A stretch of DNA of 64,000 nucleotides from positions 1 through 64,000 of the forward strand of contig JBBQCS010000005.1 in the NCBI GenBank assembly GCA_038318895.1. The letters run 5' to 3'. Numbering within the stretch: position 1 is the stretch's first letter; each line of letters starts with the position of its first letter. Below the pieces are notes generated by a model that was given only the letters and a program-made list of their open reading frames with translations, was not told where the DNA came from and made no database searches. The DNA comes from UBA11222 sp030652895 (GTDB lineage: Bacteria; Pseudomonadota; Alphaproteobacteria; UBA11222). The position numbers and the translations under genes were made by a program. This document shows positions 8,079 to 17,084 of this stretch, piece after piece.

Positions 8079-8579
8079 TCACTCTGTTGCAAAATTCGCG
8101 TTCGACGGGGTTGGTTCTAATGATTGCGCATCGGTTATCGTGACCGCATCGCCTAGATTGGCTTTGACGCGGATGAGCATATGGATCAGTTGTTCGCATT
8201 GGCTTTCCGAGAACCCCTCAAGTGCGGCCTCGCGTGTTTGTGCGGACTGATCCCATAATGCATCCAGAACCGGTTGTGCCTTGCTGGTCAGGTAAAGCTG
8301 TATGGCGCGCCGGTCATCCGGGTCCGGACGCCGTTCCACCAGTTCCAAAGCCTGAAGCCGGTCGATAAGACGGGCCAGAGTAATAGGTTGAATTTCCAGT
8401 ATTTCCGCTAGTGCTACCTGTCGGACGCCTTCATGCCGCGCCAGATGGGCAAGCGTTCGCCATTGCACCTGCGTCAGTTCAAACCCTTCGACACGGCGGT
8501 TGAAGTCACGGCGCATCAGCCGGGAAATGTCATGCAGCAGAAAGCCCAGACTTTGCTTTGGATCGGTATTGTTCGTCAT
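8079..8579 (-). CDS. MarR-family transcriptional regulator of the EmrAB-like pump
   Basis: 166 residues with the winged-helix MarR fold. The recognition region is LAEILEIQPITLARLIDRLQALELVER, followed by the wing RRPDPDDRRAIQLYLT. It resembles the SlyA/MarR branch that represses linked efflux genes. It is the first gene of the three-gene operon, and a palindrome at 8605-8617 lies 26 bases before its start, consistent with autoregulation and relief by a small-molecule inducer. Confidence 0.9.
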   Translation of the reverse strand: MTNNTDPKQSLGFLLHDISRLMRRDFNRRVEGFELTQVQWRTLAHLARHEGVRQVALAEILEIQPITLARLIDRLQALELVERRPDPDDRRAIQLYLTSKAQPVLDALWDQSAQTREAALEGFSESQCEQLIHMLIRVKANLGDAVTITDAQSLEPTPSNANFATE

Positions 8580-9016
8580 TTGGTATAATTTATAACTATA
8601 TGCGTTACTGACAGTAAGTAATACGTATCAATATGATTGTCAAGCCGCCACCGCATTGTTTCCAACGGAAAACCGCACAGTGGGCGTCAGGGAATGCGAT
8701 GGAAAGGGCAAAGAGGCATCGCGATTGCGTGAGGTAAAAGAGAGCAAAATCTTTTCCATCGCGGCAAAATCAAGTTGAGGTCCATCCGGCATTTGTCGTC
8801 CGGATCGACCTTATCGGCTTTGCCACGCATATTAGCTTGCGCGAGCTAGCGAATCTGAAGCCTGTGGCGTCTCAGGTGGCTTCTGGCGTCAAGCGTTACC
8901 GGCGATATGTATCAAAGAGCGAAACTCCTGCGAAACGATGACGTGCCCGCAGGGAAGTTGCGGTCTTTCAACGCAATCTTGTGTCCGTGAATGGCGCATG
9001 CTCTATTTTGGATCAT
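8580..9016. other. Intergenic region between divergent MarR and ZIP genes
   Basis: AT-rich next to the MarR start, with a palindromic operator candidate at 8605-8617. From about 8640 to 9016 I see no gene, repeat or RNA structure that I can support. Confidence 0.5.
8605..8617. promoter_or_regulatory. Candidate MarR operator
   Basis: TTACTG-A-CAGTAA is a perfect 13-base inverted repeat in an AT-rich stretch 26 bases upstream of the MarR start, where the operon promoter should be. Its assignment to this regulator is inferred from position. Confidence 0.5.
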
Positions 9017-9778
9017 ATGAATCAGCTTACGACTTCGATAATTTATGCGACTCTGGCCGGCGCGATGATCCCCCTTGGCGCACTCCTCGCACGTGTTGAG
9101 CATATTCGTCCAAGATGGCTGGAGCAGGAATTTCGTCATAGTGTGATAGCCTTTGGTGGCGGCATCCTCGTTGCGGCTGTTTCATTCGTTTTGGTGCCAG
9201 AGGGGATTTCCAACCTGTCTGCGGGATGGTCAGCGACCGCGATCACAGTTGGCGGGCTCGTGTTCTTTTGGCTGGACCGTATGATAGCGCAACATGGAGG
9301 GCAGGCTGCGCAACTGCTCGCCATGGTTTCAGACTTCGTTCCAGAGGCATTGGCTCTGGGCGCATTGTTTGCCACGGGAGACGAGGCGGCGACTCTGCTT
9401 GCCCTGTTAATTGGTCTGCAAAACCTGCCTGAAGGTTTCAATGCCTATCGGGAGCTTACGGCCAAAGGGAGGCGTGCCCCGCGCGCTGTCCTGCAATTAT
9501 TTATGTTGCTTGCGCTTCTCGGACCGTTGGCGGCGGTGCTTGGGCATCATTATCTGGTGGAAAGACCGATGCTTGTCAGCTTCTTCATGCTTTTTGCCGC
9601 AGGCGGTATTCTCTATTTGGTATTTCAGGATATCGCGCCACAAACACATCTGGAGCGGCGATGGGCGCCATCTCTTGGTGCAGTGGGCGGGTTCGTGCTG
9701 GGCCTTTTGCCATATGCTTGTCCGGTAAGGCGCCGCCCGGCACAAGCGCGCCCAGCCGCATTTTGCCCATGTGAATGA
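9017..9778 (+). CDS. ZIP-family metal transporter with apparent 3' frameshift
   Basis: About 253 residues, seven to eight hydrophobic helices. The metal-site features of ZIP transporters are present: SDFVPEALALGALF in helix 4 and GLQNLPEGFNAYREL in helix 5. Divalent metal uptake or export at the inner membrane is predicted, but the ion cannot be told. I start at the ATG at 9017. An upstream GTG at 8981 is open. After GGFVLGLL the frame runs into an unlikely tail (PYACPVRRRPAQARPAAFCPCE). The other forward frame instead gives HMLVR and a stop at 9728, which looks like a normal ZIP ending, so one base gain or two-base loss near 9710 is likely, or a sequencing error. Confidence 0.8.
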   Translation: MNQLTTSIIYATLAGAMIPLGALLARVEHIRPRWLEQEFRHSVIAFGGGILVAAVSFVLVPEGISNLSAGWSATAITVGGLVFFWLDRMIAQHGGQAAQLLAMVSDFVPEALALGALFATGDEAATLLALLIGLQNLPEGFNAYRELTAKGRRAPRAVLQLFMLLALLGPLAAVLGHHYLVERPMLVSFFMLFAAGGILYLVFQDIAPQTHLERRWAPSLGAVGGFVLGLLPYACPVRRRPAQARPAAFCPCE

Positions 9779-9966
9779 AAGGCGGCGCCGGAAACGAGCG
9801 CGCCTCACGCCAGGCGCATACTGCTATATCTGTCCTTCGGGCGGGATAATTGTTGCAATATGCCAAAACCGGAGGCTATCTTGCCTCCACATTGGCCAGA
9901 CACCTTGCCTGACGGGGAAGTGTCGGCCTGAACGCATTCAATCAGGCAGCAGAAAGAGTTAACAAA

Positions 9967-11832
9967 ATGACACAGCCTATTCGAGTAGATGAGACCACGG
10001 GCCTAAAGATCTTTGACACCCGCGCCGCGAAGGCAAATGAGAAGATCACCGGTACCGGCTATGGGACAACTGACGATGTAGCGTTAAAAACGCTTCCGGA
10101 GGCGCCTCCCGGTGCCGTGTTCAATGCCGAGGAACAGGCAAAATACCGCGAGTTCAAGGAAAAACGGCAGGGTGCAGCCGATTACATGGCCATGGAAGGC
10201 GAGTTCGCCAAATATCTGGAAGATGTCCATTCGGGTGCCCGCATCGAGCGCGATGCCCTGAGTGATGAGTGCGAAATTCTCGTGATCGGCGCCGGATTCG
10301 CCGGCCTGCTGCTCTGGTACAAGCTTAAAGAGGCTGGCTTTAACGATGTGAGATTCTGTGAAAAGGGTGGTGACGTGGGCGGCACCTGGTACTGGAATCG
10401 GTATCCCGGCATTGCCTGCGACGTGGAGGCATACAGCTATCTGCCGCTACTGGAGGAGATGGGATATGTCCCGACGATGAAATTCGCCTCGGGCTTCGAG
10501 ATCTTCGAATATTGCCAGGTCGTGGCGCAAAAGACCCGCTTCTATGATCACTGCCTGTTTCATACAACCGTCGAGCACACGGATTGGGATGAGGCCGCCG
10601 GCCGATGGACAGTCGGCACGGACCGCGGCGATAAAATACGCGCACGTTACGTCGTGCTGGCGAACGGCATTCTGACCACGCCGAAGCTGGCCCGGATTGA
10701 AGGCATGGAGACTTTCAAAGGCGAATCTTTCCATACATCCCGATGGGACTACAATATTGATCTAAAAGGCAAGCGCGTCGGCATTATCGGGACGGGCGCC
10801 ACGGCGGTGCAGGTCATCCCGGAAATCGCCAAAGTCGTGAAAGAGCTTTACATTTTCCAGCGGACGCCTTCCTCGATCGACGTGCGTGACCAGCGTGCGA
10901 CGACACCGGAAGAGATCGAAACATGGGCGAAAGAGCCGAATTGGGCGAAGGCCAGGCGTCAGCGATTCGATCAGATCTCAGAAGGCCGCACCGCCATCAA
11001 GGCCAATGACGACTTCCTCTCGGGAAAAGTCTCCACGTTCAAAGAGCGCAAGGTGCACGCGACAAAGCTATCGCAGGAAGAGCTGATCCAGAAGCAGCTT
11101 GACACCAACTTCCGGATCATGGAGCAGATTCGCGCCCGGGTTGACGCTATCGTCAAGGATCCGAAAACCGCAGCAGCGCTCAAGCCTTACTATCCCTATG
11201 GCTGCAAACGGCCGACGTTCCACGATGAGTTCCTGCCCACCTTCAACCTGCCGCATGTCACGCTTGTCGATACGGCGCCGCTTGGTGTCAGTAAAATCAA
11301 CGCCACGGGCGTGGTTCATGACGGCAAGGAATATCCTGTGGACGTTTTGATCTATGCGACCGGATTTCAATGGATGGCCACGGCGTCATTCAATATGATC
11401 ACCGGCCGCAACGGGAAAACCCTGCGCGAGAAGTGGCAGTCAGAAGGTGTCAAGACCTTCCTTGGCCTGCATAGTCAGGGCTTTCCCAATCTGATGATCA
11501 TGTCGGGGCCGCAGGGTGGCGGCGGCAGCTTCAATTTCACCAGCGCGATCGAGGTCCATGCCGACTATGTCGTCTGGATGCTGAATACGATGCGCGAGCG
11601 CGGCGCCGGTATCGTCGACGTCAAGAAAGAGCCGGAGATCGCCTACGCGGAGCATTGCCGCGAAGCCGATATCCGAACCCAGCCCTTACGGGACTGCATT
11701 TCCTATTACAATGGTGAAGGCGGTGCAGAGCCCGGCAGCCTCGCTTACTATGGTGGCGGCCAATGGCGTAAATACCGTACCGAAGCCCAGGCCACTCTGG
11801 AGCCTTATGTTTTTGAAGCTGCGCCGAAATAA
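9967..11832 (+). CDS. Baeyer-Villiger-type flavin monooxygenase
   Basis: 621 residues, in the size range of the longer type I BVMOs. It has the FAD-binding Rossmann motif GAGFAGLL (near residue 103), the GGTWYWNRYPGIACD segment typical of cyclohexanone/phenylacetone monooxygenases, the BVMO fingerprint FKGESFHTSRWD (near 250; F-x-G-x3-H-x3-W), and a second Rossmann motif GTGATAVQ for NADPH. Such enzymes insert an oxygen atom next to a ketone to give an ester or lactone, using NADPH and O2. The N-terminus carries about 95 residues before the FAD motif, as in the larger members. Likely monocistronic: it ends at a strong terminator. A lactonase-like hydrolase gene lies 6 kb downstream. Confidence 0.9.
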   Translation: MTQPIRVDETTGLKIFDTRAAKANEKITGTGYGTTDDVALKTLPEAPPGAVFNAEEQAKYREFKEKRQGAADYMAMEGEFAKYLEDVHSGARIERDALSDECEILVIGAGFAGLLLWYKLKEAGFNDVRFCEKGGDVGGTWYWNRYPGIACDVEAYSYLPLLEEMGYVPTMKFASGFEIFEYCQVVAQKTRFYDHCLFHTTVEHTDWDEAAGRWTVGTDRGDKIRARYVVLANGILTTPKLARIEGMETFKGESFHTSRWDYNIDLKGKRVGIIGTGATAVQVIPEIAKVVKELYIFQRTPSSIDVRDQRATTPEEIETWAKEPNWAKARRQRFDQISEGRTAIKANDDFLSGKVSTFKERKVHATKLSQEELIQKQLDTNFRIMEQIRARVDAIVKDPKTAAALKPYYPYGCKRPTFHDEFLPTFNLPHVTLVDTAPLGVSKINATGVVHDGKEYPVDVLIYATGFQWMATASFNMITGRNGKTLREKWQSEGVKTFLGLHSQGFPNLMIMSGPQGGGGSFNFTSAIEVHADYVVWMLNTMRERGAGIVDVKKEPEIAYAEHCREADIRTQPLRDCISYYNGEGGAEPGSLAYYGGGQWRKYRTEAQATLEPYVFEAAPK

Positions 11833-11864
11833 GGCAACAACACAGCTATCGTAGACCTGCACCG

Positions 11865-11904
11865 AATGGCCAGCGCATCTTAATCAATGCGCTGGCCATT
11901 TTTT
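11865..11904 (+). terminator. Strong Rho-independent terminator after the BVMO gene
   Basis: A perfect 14-bp stem (AATGGCCAGCGCAT with an 8-base loop) is followed by a run of T, 32 bases after the stop codon. Confidence 0.92.
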
Positions 11905-12081
11905 ATGCGTTAGGCGACCCGGGCCACCGGGGCTTGGCCAGCGTCATTCATTCCGCCACGATCAGCTTGACAGGTTCATAGCTGGTGTGCGCGAATTCCT
12001 CATAAATCAAACGGTTACGCTTGCCGCCATGTCTCGTGCGTGTCCGGCTGCGACGTAAAGTTTTTGACAGGGGGAAACAGA

Positions 12082-12990
12082 ATGAAGATCGGAGTCACAA
12101 GCGGGGCCGCGGCCGCCAACAATCTGGAAAGCGTCATCGCGCGGGCAAAAGAACTGGAGGCCAAGGGTTTTCCAACAATGTGGATGGTCCAGGCTTTCGG
12201 CCATGACGCGATCAACGCCCTGTCCATCGCCGGGCGTGAAACAAAGACGATCGAACTGGGCACGTCGGTGGTGCCAACCTATCCGCGCCATCCGGTCGCC
12301 CTCGCCCAGCAGGCGCTGACGGCTGCTACCGCGACCGGCGGGCGCTTTACGTTGGGGATCGGCCTGTCGCACAAGGTGATGATCGAAGACATGCTGGGCC
12401 TGTCCTACGAGAAACCTGCCAAACACATGCGGGAATATCTGGCGGTGCTGGTGCCCTTGCTGAAGGGTGAACGGGTCAGCTTTGCGGGTGAGCGGTATAA
12501 GGTCAATGTCGGTGTCAGCACTGAAGACGCGCCCAAGCCGGTTTCCGTGCTGCTGGCTGCCCTTGGCCCGGTGATGCTCAATCTTGCGGGTGCCCAGGCC
12601 GACGGGACAATTACCTGGCTGACGGGTTTTAACACATTGGAAAAGCATATCGTGCCGTCGATCACGAAGGCTGCGCATGATGCGGGCCGGCCGGCTCCGC
12701 GTATCGTTGCGGGCCTTCCCGTGCTGCTCACCAACGATCCCGATGCTGCACGCGCGACCCTTGCCAGGGATCTCAAATTCTATGAAGCGATGCCTTCTTA
12801 CCGCGCGATGCTTGATCGCGAAGGGGCTGCTGGCGTCGCCGATGTGGCCATCATTGGTGGCGAAAATGTCCTTGATGACGCGATTGCACGGCTCAGGGAT
12901 ATCGGCATCACGGATTTTCGCGCGTCGATCACCGGCGTGGGAGGTGATTCAGTGGAGCGCACGGTTGACTATCTGGGCAGCAAGCTTTGA
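12082..12990 (+). CDS. LLM-class F420-type oxidoreductase
   Basis: About 302 residues of the bacterial luciferase-like TIM-barrel family. Visible features are MKIGVTSG at the first strand, TIELGTSVVPTYPRHPVALAQQ, and GRFTLGIGLSHKVMIEDMLGL, which resemble the branch annotated as F420-dependent. Use of F420 rather than FMN cannot be settled from sequence by eye. The ATG at 12082 is preceded by AGGGGGAAAC, a good ribosome site. The longer frame from 12040 lacks one. It may act on intermediates of the neighbouring oxidation genes, but this is inferred only from proximity. Confidence 0.85.
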   Translation: MKIGVTSGAAAANNLESVIARAKELEAKGFPTMWMVQAFGHDAINALSIAGRETKTIELGTSVVPTYPRHPVALAQQALTAATATGGRFTLGIGLSHKVMIEDMLGLSYEKPAKHMREYLAVLVPLLKGERVSFAGERYKVNVGVSTEDAPKPVSVLLAALGPVMLNLAGAQADGTITWLTGFNTLEKHIVPSITKAAHDAGRPAPRIVAGLPVLLTNDPDAARATLARDLKFYEAMPSYRAMLDREGAAGVADVAIIGGENVLDDAIARLRDIGITDFRASITGVGGDSVERTVDYLGSKL

Positions 12991-13419
12991 GAGGCGGTGG
13001 AAAAGAGGGGGAATATTTCCGCCGCTTTGCGGTAGCATCTATCGTGGTCACTAGACCCGGACTTGGGGATGGCTCACGTGATGCGGCAGCGCCCCATTCA
13101 ATGAATCCGTGGACACAAAATCGCTCAGATGGCGCTCAAATATATGTGACGGTTCACCCTTAGCAATAATGACCTCACGAAATTAATTCAACGCAACCCC
13201 GGCGGGGACAGCCATATTGTTGAGTGCACGCCGGTATTTCCGGATTATCTGACGGATGCGGGTCGGCCAGACATCGCGGCGCGCTTCGCCAAGACAAATG
13301 GGCGTTGCCGACCAAGAACGCGGTAACTCTGTTTCGCCTGGGCTAAAAGATGTAAGCTCCCCGTCTCCGAATGCGGAGAAGAACGGACGTCAAGCAATCC
13401 CGAACCGGAAAAGCAAAGC
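12991..13419. other. Intergenic stretch without recognisable content
   Basis: About 430 bases between the LLM gene and the YeiH-like gene. No convincing frame, RNA gene or repeat was seen. The upstream part may contain the LLM gene's transcription end. Confidence 0.4.
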
Positions 13420-14541
13420 ATGCAAAAAGCGCCCGGTGAACCCAATGTACTAGCCAGTCGTATCTCGGACAGGTTTGCAGGAGCGTCGTTTGACTCCATG
13501 GAAGGGGTGCCCGCCTGGGCGCCGGTGGAAAGTGGCACCTCCTTTCCACACCGCCTGATTGCCACCTTTAAACGGCTTGCACCGGGGCTTGGCATCGCCG
13601 TCCTCATTGCGCTGGCGGCGTCGTGGCTGGCCGAACATTATACCGCGCCGGTAATGCTGTTCGCATTGTTGCTGGGGATGGCGGTCAACTTTTTGAGCAT
13701 GGAGACAACCTGCCGTCCGGGCATTGACTTCGCCACCCGAACCGTGTTGCGGACCGGCGTCGCGTTACTTGGCGCACGCATTACATTTACCCAGGTGCAG
13801 TCACTTGGGACCGATACGCTGCTGATTGCCGTCACCGCCGTCGTGTTGACCATTACCTTCGGCTGGCTTGCGGCACGGTTTCTTAAACTGAAACCGGATT
13901 TCGGGATACTCACGGGGGGCTCGGTCGCCATCTGCGGGGCGTCCGCCGCAATGGCATTTTCTTCGGTGCTGCCCCCATCGCCCGAACGCGAGCGCGACAC
14001 TATTCTGACCGTGGTCGGCGTCACTACGCTTTCGACCGTGGCGATGATTATTTATCCGTTGATGGCGGCGGGGCTGCAGTTCGACGATACGAAAACCGGC
14101 ATTTTTCTGGGTGCCACCATTCACGATGTGGCCCAGGTGGTGGGCGCTGGCTATGGGGTATCGGAGCTGACAGGGGACACCTCCACCATCGTTAAGCTGT
14201 TTCGCGTGGCCTTGTTGCTACCGGCCGCGCTTTTCGTGTCGCTGATGTTCCGCGACACGAAGTCAAAGGTGCGCCACGGCGCCCGCCCGCCATTGCTGCC
14301 TGCCTTCCTGCTTGTGTTTGTGGCGCTGGTGACGTTGAATTCTGTAATCACGGTTCCCGCCGAACTTGTGCAGGGCGCGGGCGACGCATCACGCTGGTGC
14401 CTGGTGATTGCGATCGCAGGCCTTGGAATCAAGACCAAACTGGGTGATTTCGTTAAAGTGGGCTGGCGGCCCGCCGCCCTGATCCTGGCCGAAACCCTGT
14501 TCGTGATGCTTCTGGTGCTGACACTGCTTTTGACCGTCTGA
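13420..14541 (+). CDS. YeiH-family putative sulfate exporter (UPF0324)
   Basis: 373 residues with about ten transmembrane helices. The family signatures are clear: ARITFTQVQSLG, then TGGSVAICGASAAMAFSSVLPP, then GIFLGATIHDVAQVVGAGYGVSE. YeiH-type proteins are inner-membrane transporters, named putative sulfate exporters by homology. The substrate is unproven. The N-terminus has about 50 polar residues before the first helix. An internal ATG at 13498 would remove half of that, so the start is uncertain. It stands alone on this strand between catabolic genes. Confidence 0.88.
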   Translation: MQKAPGEPNVLASRISDRFAGASFDSMEGVPAWAPVESGTSFPHRLIATFKRLAPGLGIAVLIALAASWLAEHYTAPVMLFALLLGMAVNFLSMETTCRPGIDFATRTVLRTGVALLGARITFTQVQSLGTDTLLIAVTAVVLTITFGWLAARFLKLKPDFGILTGGSVAICGASAAMAFSSVLPPSPERERDTILTVVGVTTLSTVAMIIYPLMAAGLQFDDTKTGIFLGATIHDVAQVVGAGYGVSELTGDTSTIVKLFRVALLLPAALFVSLMFRDTKSKVRHGARPPLLPAFLLVFVALVTLNSVITVPAELVQGAGDASRWCLVIAIAGLGIKTKLGDFVKVGWRPAALILAETLFVMLLVLTLLLTV

Positions 14542-14665
14542 ACGGCAATAAAATTTTACGCGATGAGACCCGGCGCGCCCGGAGGCGCCGGTCTGGCCCT
14601 AAATTTTCCGCATATTTTCCTCAGAGATCAGGAAGAAACAGCACGACGTCGGCTTCATCTCACAA

Positions 14666-15847
14666 TCAGCGGAATCCAGGCGGCAATTCTCCGTTGAGGA
14701 GGTAGTCGCCAAGCATGCTGGCGGCGTCGTCGACATTCAGCGTGGGGTGGTTCGCGGCTGCGAGAATGTCCCTGACCACCCGCTGCAGGGGGGTCGAGAG
14801 GAAAATGCCCTTGGCGGACGTGGCCTTATAGAGAAGCAGGGCGGCCTCTTCCACATCTTTTCCCGCCTGTGCGCCGTCCAGCATATACCGTATGCGAAGG
14901 TCCGATGGTACCAGTTCGCGGCGCGACACATATTGCGTCGCCTCCCGCATATCTTCCAGAAGACGCGCGCGCGCAGAGCGGATTTTGACGACAGCGTTAC
15001 CCAGCCTGTCTTTCACATTTGGATTGTTCTTCAGCACACGGCCACTCATTACCGACTGGCGCGTCTGCATCTCCTCGACGTAAAGATCGGCCGCGCCCTG
15101 GCCAAAACCGATCATCACGGCGGCCCCCGCGAAGTAGAAGATCATGTTGAACGGGAAGAGGTACATATCCCCCCGGTCGGACATCTGATAGTCGACGATA
15201 CTGTGATGCCGGTAGTCGGGAACGAATGCATCCTTGACCACCAGACTGCGGCTGCCGGTGCCGCAAAGGCCGAACGTGTGCCAGTCGTCGTCAACCGTGT
15301 AGTCCCTGCCGTCCACCAGGAACGAATGCATGTCCATTCCCCCACCGGGCGTTTCGATACGCGCGCCGATGATCGCCCAGTCCGCATGATCGCAACCGCT
15401 CGACGTGCGCCAGGTGCCGTTCAGCACATAGCCGCCATCCACCTTCTTGGCCGTCCCCCAGGGGGCGTAGGACGACGAAACGGCGATGGTGTTGTCTTTT
15501 GCCCAGACGTCGTCACCGGCCTGCCTGGGGAAAAGTCCGAATTCCCACTGGTGAACACCGAGGATCATCATGTTCCAGGCGCTGCTGCAGCAGCCGCGCC
15601 CAAGTTCCATCAGCACCTTGTAAAAAACAACCGGGTTCATCTCCCAGCCGCCGAAATGGGTGGGCTGGACTATTTTGAAGAATCCGGCTTTTTTGAACTC
15701 TTCAATCGTCGCGTCAGGTACGGCTCTGTTCTTCTCGACCTCCTCCGCGCGCGACCTTAACATTGGCACGAGCGCGCGTGCGCGCTCGACGAGTTCCGCT
15801 TCCGTGGGGACCGCCCCATCCTGATTTACGTCAATCGTCGCGCTCAC
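14666..15847 (-). CDS. Acyl-CoA-dehydrogenase-fold flavin monooxygenase (HsaA/HpaB-type oxygenase component)
   Basis: 393 residues. The fold is that of acyl-CoA dehydrogenases, but the sequence resembles group D flavin hydroxylases such as HsaA: GFFKIVQPTHFGGWEMNP near residue 50, SSAWNMMILGVHQWEF near 90, NGTWRTSSGCDHADW near 145, and a C-terminal NHPTLNVDDAASMLGDYLLNG. These enzymes hydroxylate aromatic or steroid-derived substrates with reduced flavin supplied by a separate reductase, which is not seen here. The GTG at 15847, with AAAGGAA just before it, is preferred over a TTG/ATG-type start further upstream. Same strand as the following LLM gene's neighbours, probably one transcription unit with it. 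Confidence 0.82.
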   Translation of the reverse strand: MSATIDVNQDGAVPTEAELVERARALVPMLRSRAEEVEKNRAVPDATIEEFKKAGFFKIVQPTHFGGWEMNPVVFYKVLMELGRGCCSSAWNMMILGVHQWEFGLFPRQAGDDVWAKDNTIAVSSSYAPWGTAKKVDGGYVLNGTWRTSSGCDHADWAIIGARIETPGGGMDMHSFLVDGRDYTVDDDWHTFGLCGTGSRSLVVKDAFVPDYRHHSIVDYQMSDRGDMYLFPFNMIFYFAGAAVMIGFGQGAADLYVEEMQTRQSVMSGRVLKNNPNVKDRLGNAVVKIRSARARLLEDMREATQYVSRRELVPSDLRIRYMLDGAQAGKDVEEAALLLYKATSAKGIFLSTPLQRVVRDILAAANHPTLNVDDAASMLGDYLLNGELPPGFR

Positions 15848-15952
15848 TATTTTTTCCTTTCGCACGTACCGGCCACGGGCAGTCGGGAAGATTGTCACAT
15901 TAACTAACCGCGTCTTCAACTATCCGCCAAAGCCCATCACCTGGACGGCCTG

Positions 15953-16954
15953 TTACACCAGCTTCGGCAGTACGTCCTTCGTGAACCTCAAGAACGTGTC
16001 ATGGCTCATTGGCGCGAGCATCAGATAGTTCATGGGAATCTCGGCCTCCAGTTGCTTGAGGCGGTCCACCACTTCGGGCGCCGTCCCGACAATTGCAACG
16101 TCTTTGAGATAACGCTCGACCGGATCCACCTTTGTGTCAATTAAAACGTCTGCGGACGATGATCTGAGATGCGCTGTCTTGTCCGCGTTTGCGTAGGCGC
16201 CGACGGTCCACCCGGAACTTGCCCGCGCAACCTTCTCCGCCTCCGCACGGGTTTCTCCCAGCGCGACGTAACGCACGATTGGCAGATCGCGATCGCCAAC
16301 CGCATGGCCGTTCGCTTCCATTACTTCCTGATAGAGCTCCCGCTTGTATTTGCAATCGGCGTTTGAGGCGTGCGGACCCAGCATGATGGTGTACCCGTCG
16401 GCCCCGGCTTTGCGGATGGAATCGGGCGAATCCGCGGCCAGATATACGGGGGGATGTGGGTCTTGGTACGGCCTCGGGAGCACGAGCACATTGTCGTAGT
16501 CATAGTATTTCCCGTGGTGGGAGAAGCGCTCGTTTTTCCAGGCTTTCTCAACGATTGTCGCTGTTTCGCGAAAACGGTCATACACGTCGTCGGCGGTAAC
16601 GCCAAACAGCTTGAACTCGACCGGGTCGAAGCCCCGGCCCGATCCCCAATTGAGGCGACCCTTGGAAAAAATATCCAGCATACTGAGTTCTTCAGTCAGC
16701 CTAAGGGGGTGGTAGTACGCATTGAGTGTGACCGCGGTGCCGATACGCAGTCGCTTTGTCCGCCCCGCAATGTGTGTCCCCATCAGCGTCACAGACGGGC
16801 AGACGCTGTAATCCGTAAAGTGATGTTCCGCGAGCCAGATGCAATCGAACGCGCTGTCTTCCATGCGGTCCACCCGGTCCATCGCGCGGTCGTACACGGT
16901 CGTTACGGGACCCCGTCCCGTCCAGGAGAAAAACTGTAATAATCCAACTTTCAT
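15953..16954 (-). CDS. LLM-class flavin-dependent oxidoreductase
   Basis: About 333 residues of the luciferase-like superfamily: MKVGLLQFFSWTG at strand 1, DCIWLAEHHFTDYSVCPS near 45, RLRIGTAVTLNAYYHPLRLTEE near 75, and GRLNWGSGRGFDPVEFKLFG near 110. Such FMN-dependent proteins act as monooxygenases with a reductase partner. GGAG lies 6 bases before the ATG at 16954 (a tandem ATG is at 16957). It precedes the hydroxylase gene by about 105 bases on the same strand, so the two flavin enzymes may work on one pathway. Confidence 0.87.
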   Translation of the reverse strand: MKVGLLQFFSWTGRGPVTTVYDRAMDRVDRMEDSAFDCIWLAEHHFTDYSVCPSVTLMGTHIAGRTKRLRIGTAVTLNAYYHPLRLTEELSMLDIFSKGRLNWGSGRGFDPVEFKLFGVTADDVYDRFRETATIVEKAWKNERFSHHGKYYDYDNVLVLPRPYQDPHPPVYLAADSPDSIRKAGADGYTIMLGPHASNADCKYKRELYQEVMEANGHAVGDRDLPIVRYVALGETRAEAEKVARASSGWTVGAYANADKTAHLRSSSADVLIDTKVDPVERYLKDVAIVGTAPEVVDRLKQLEAEIPMNYLMLAPMSHDTFLRFTKDVLPKLV

Positions 16955-17084
16955 CATAATCTCCAATTGCGTATTTATTGCTACTTTACACTTCGTCGTG
17001 GGAACACGCACGGAGAATGTGTTGTTACACTGGCGCGCTGAGTTTGAAGGTCACGGATGTGCCGACCGAGCATGGGCGCTCCAA

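Noticed and set aside
14555..14600. GC-rich imperfect hairpin after the YeiH gene
   Set aside because: The stem needs a bulge and there is no T-run directly after it, so a terminator call is not secure.
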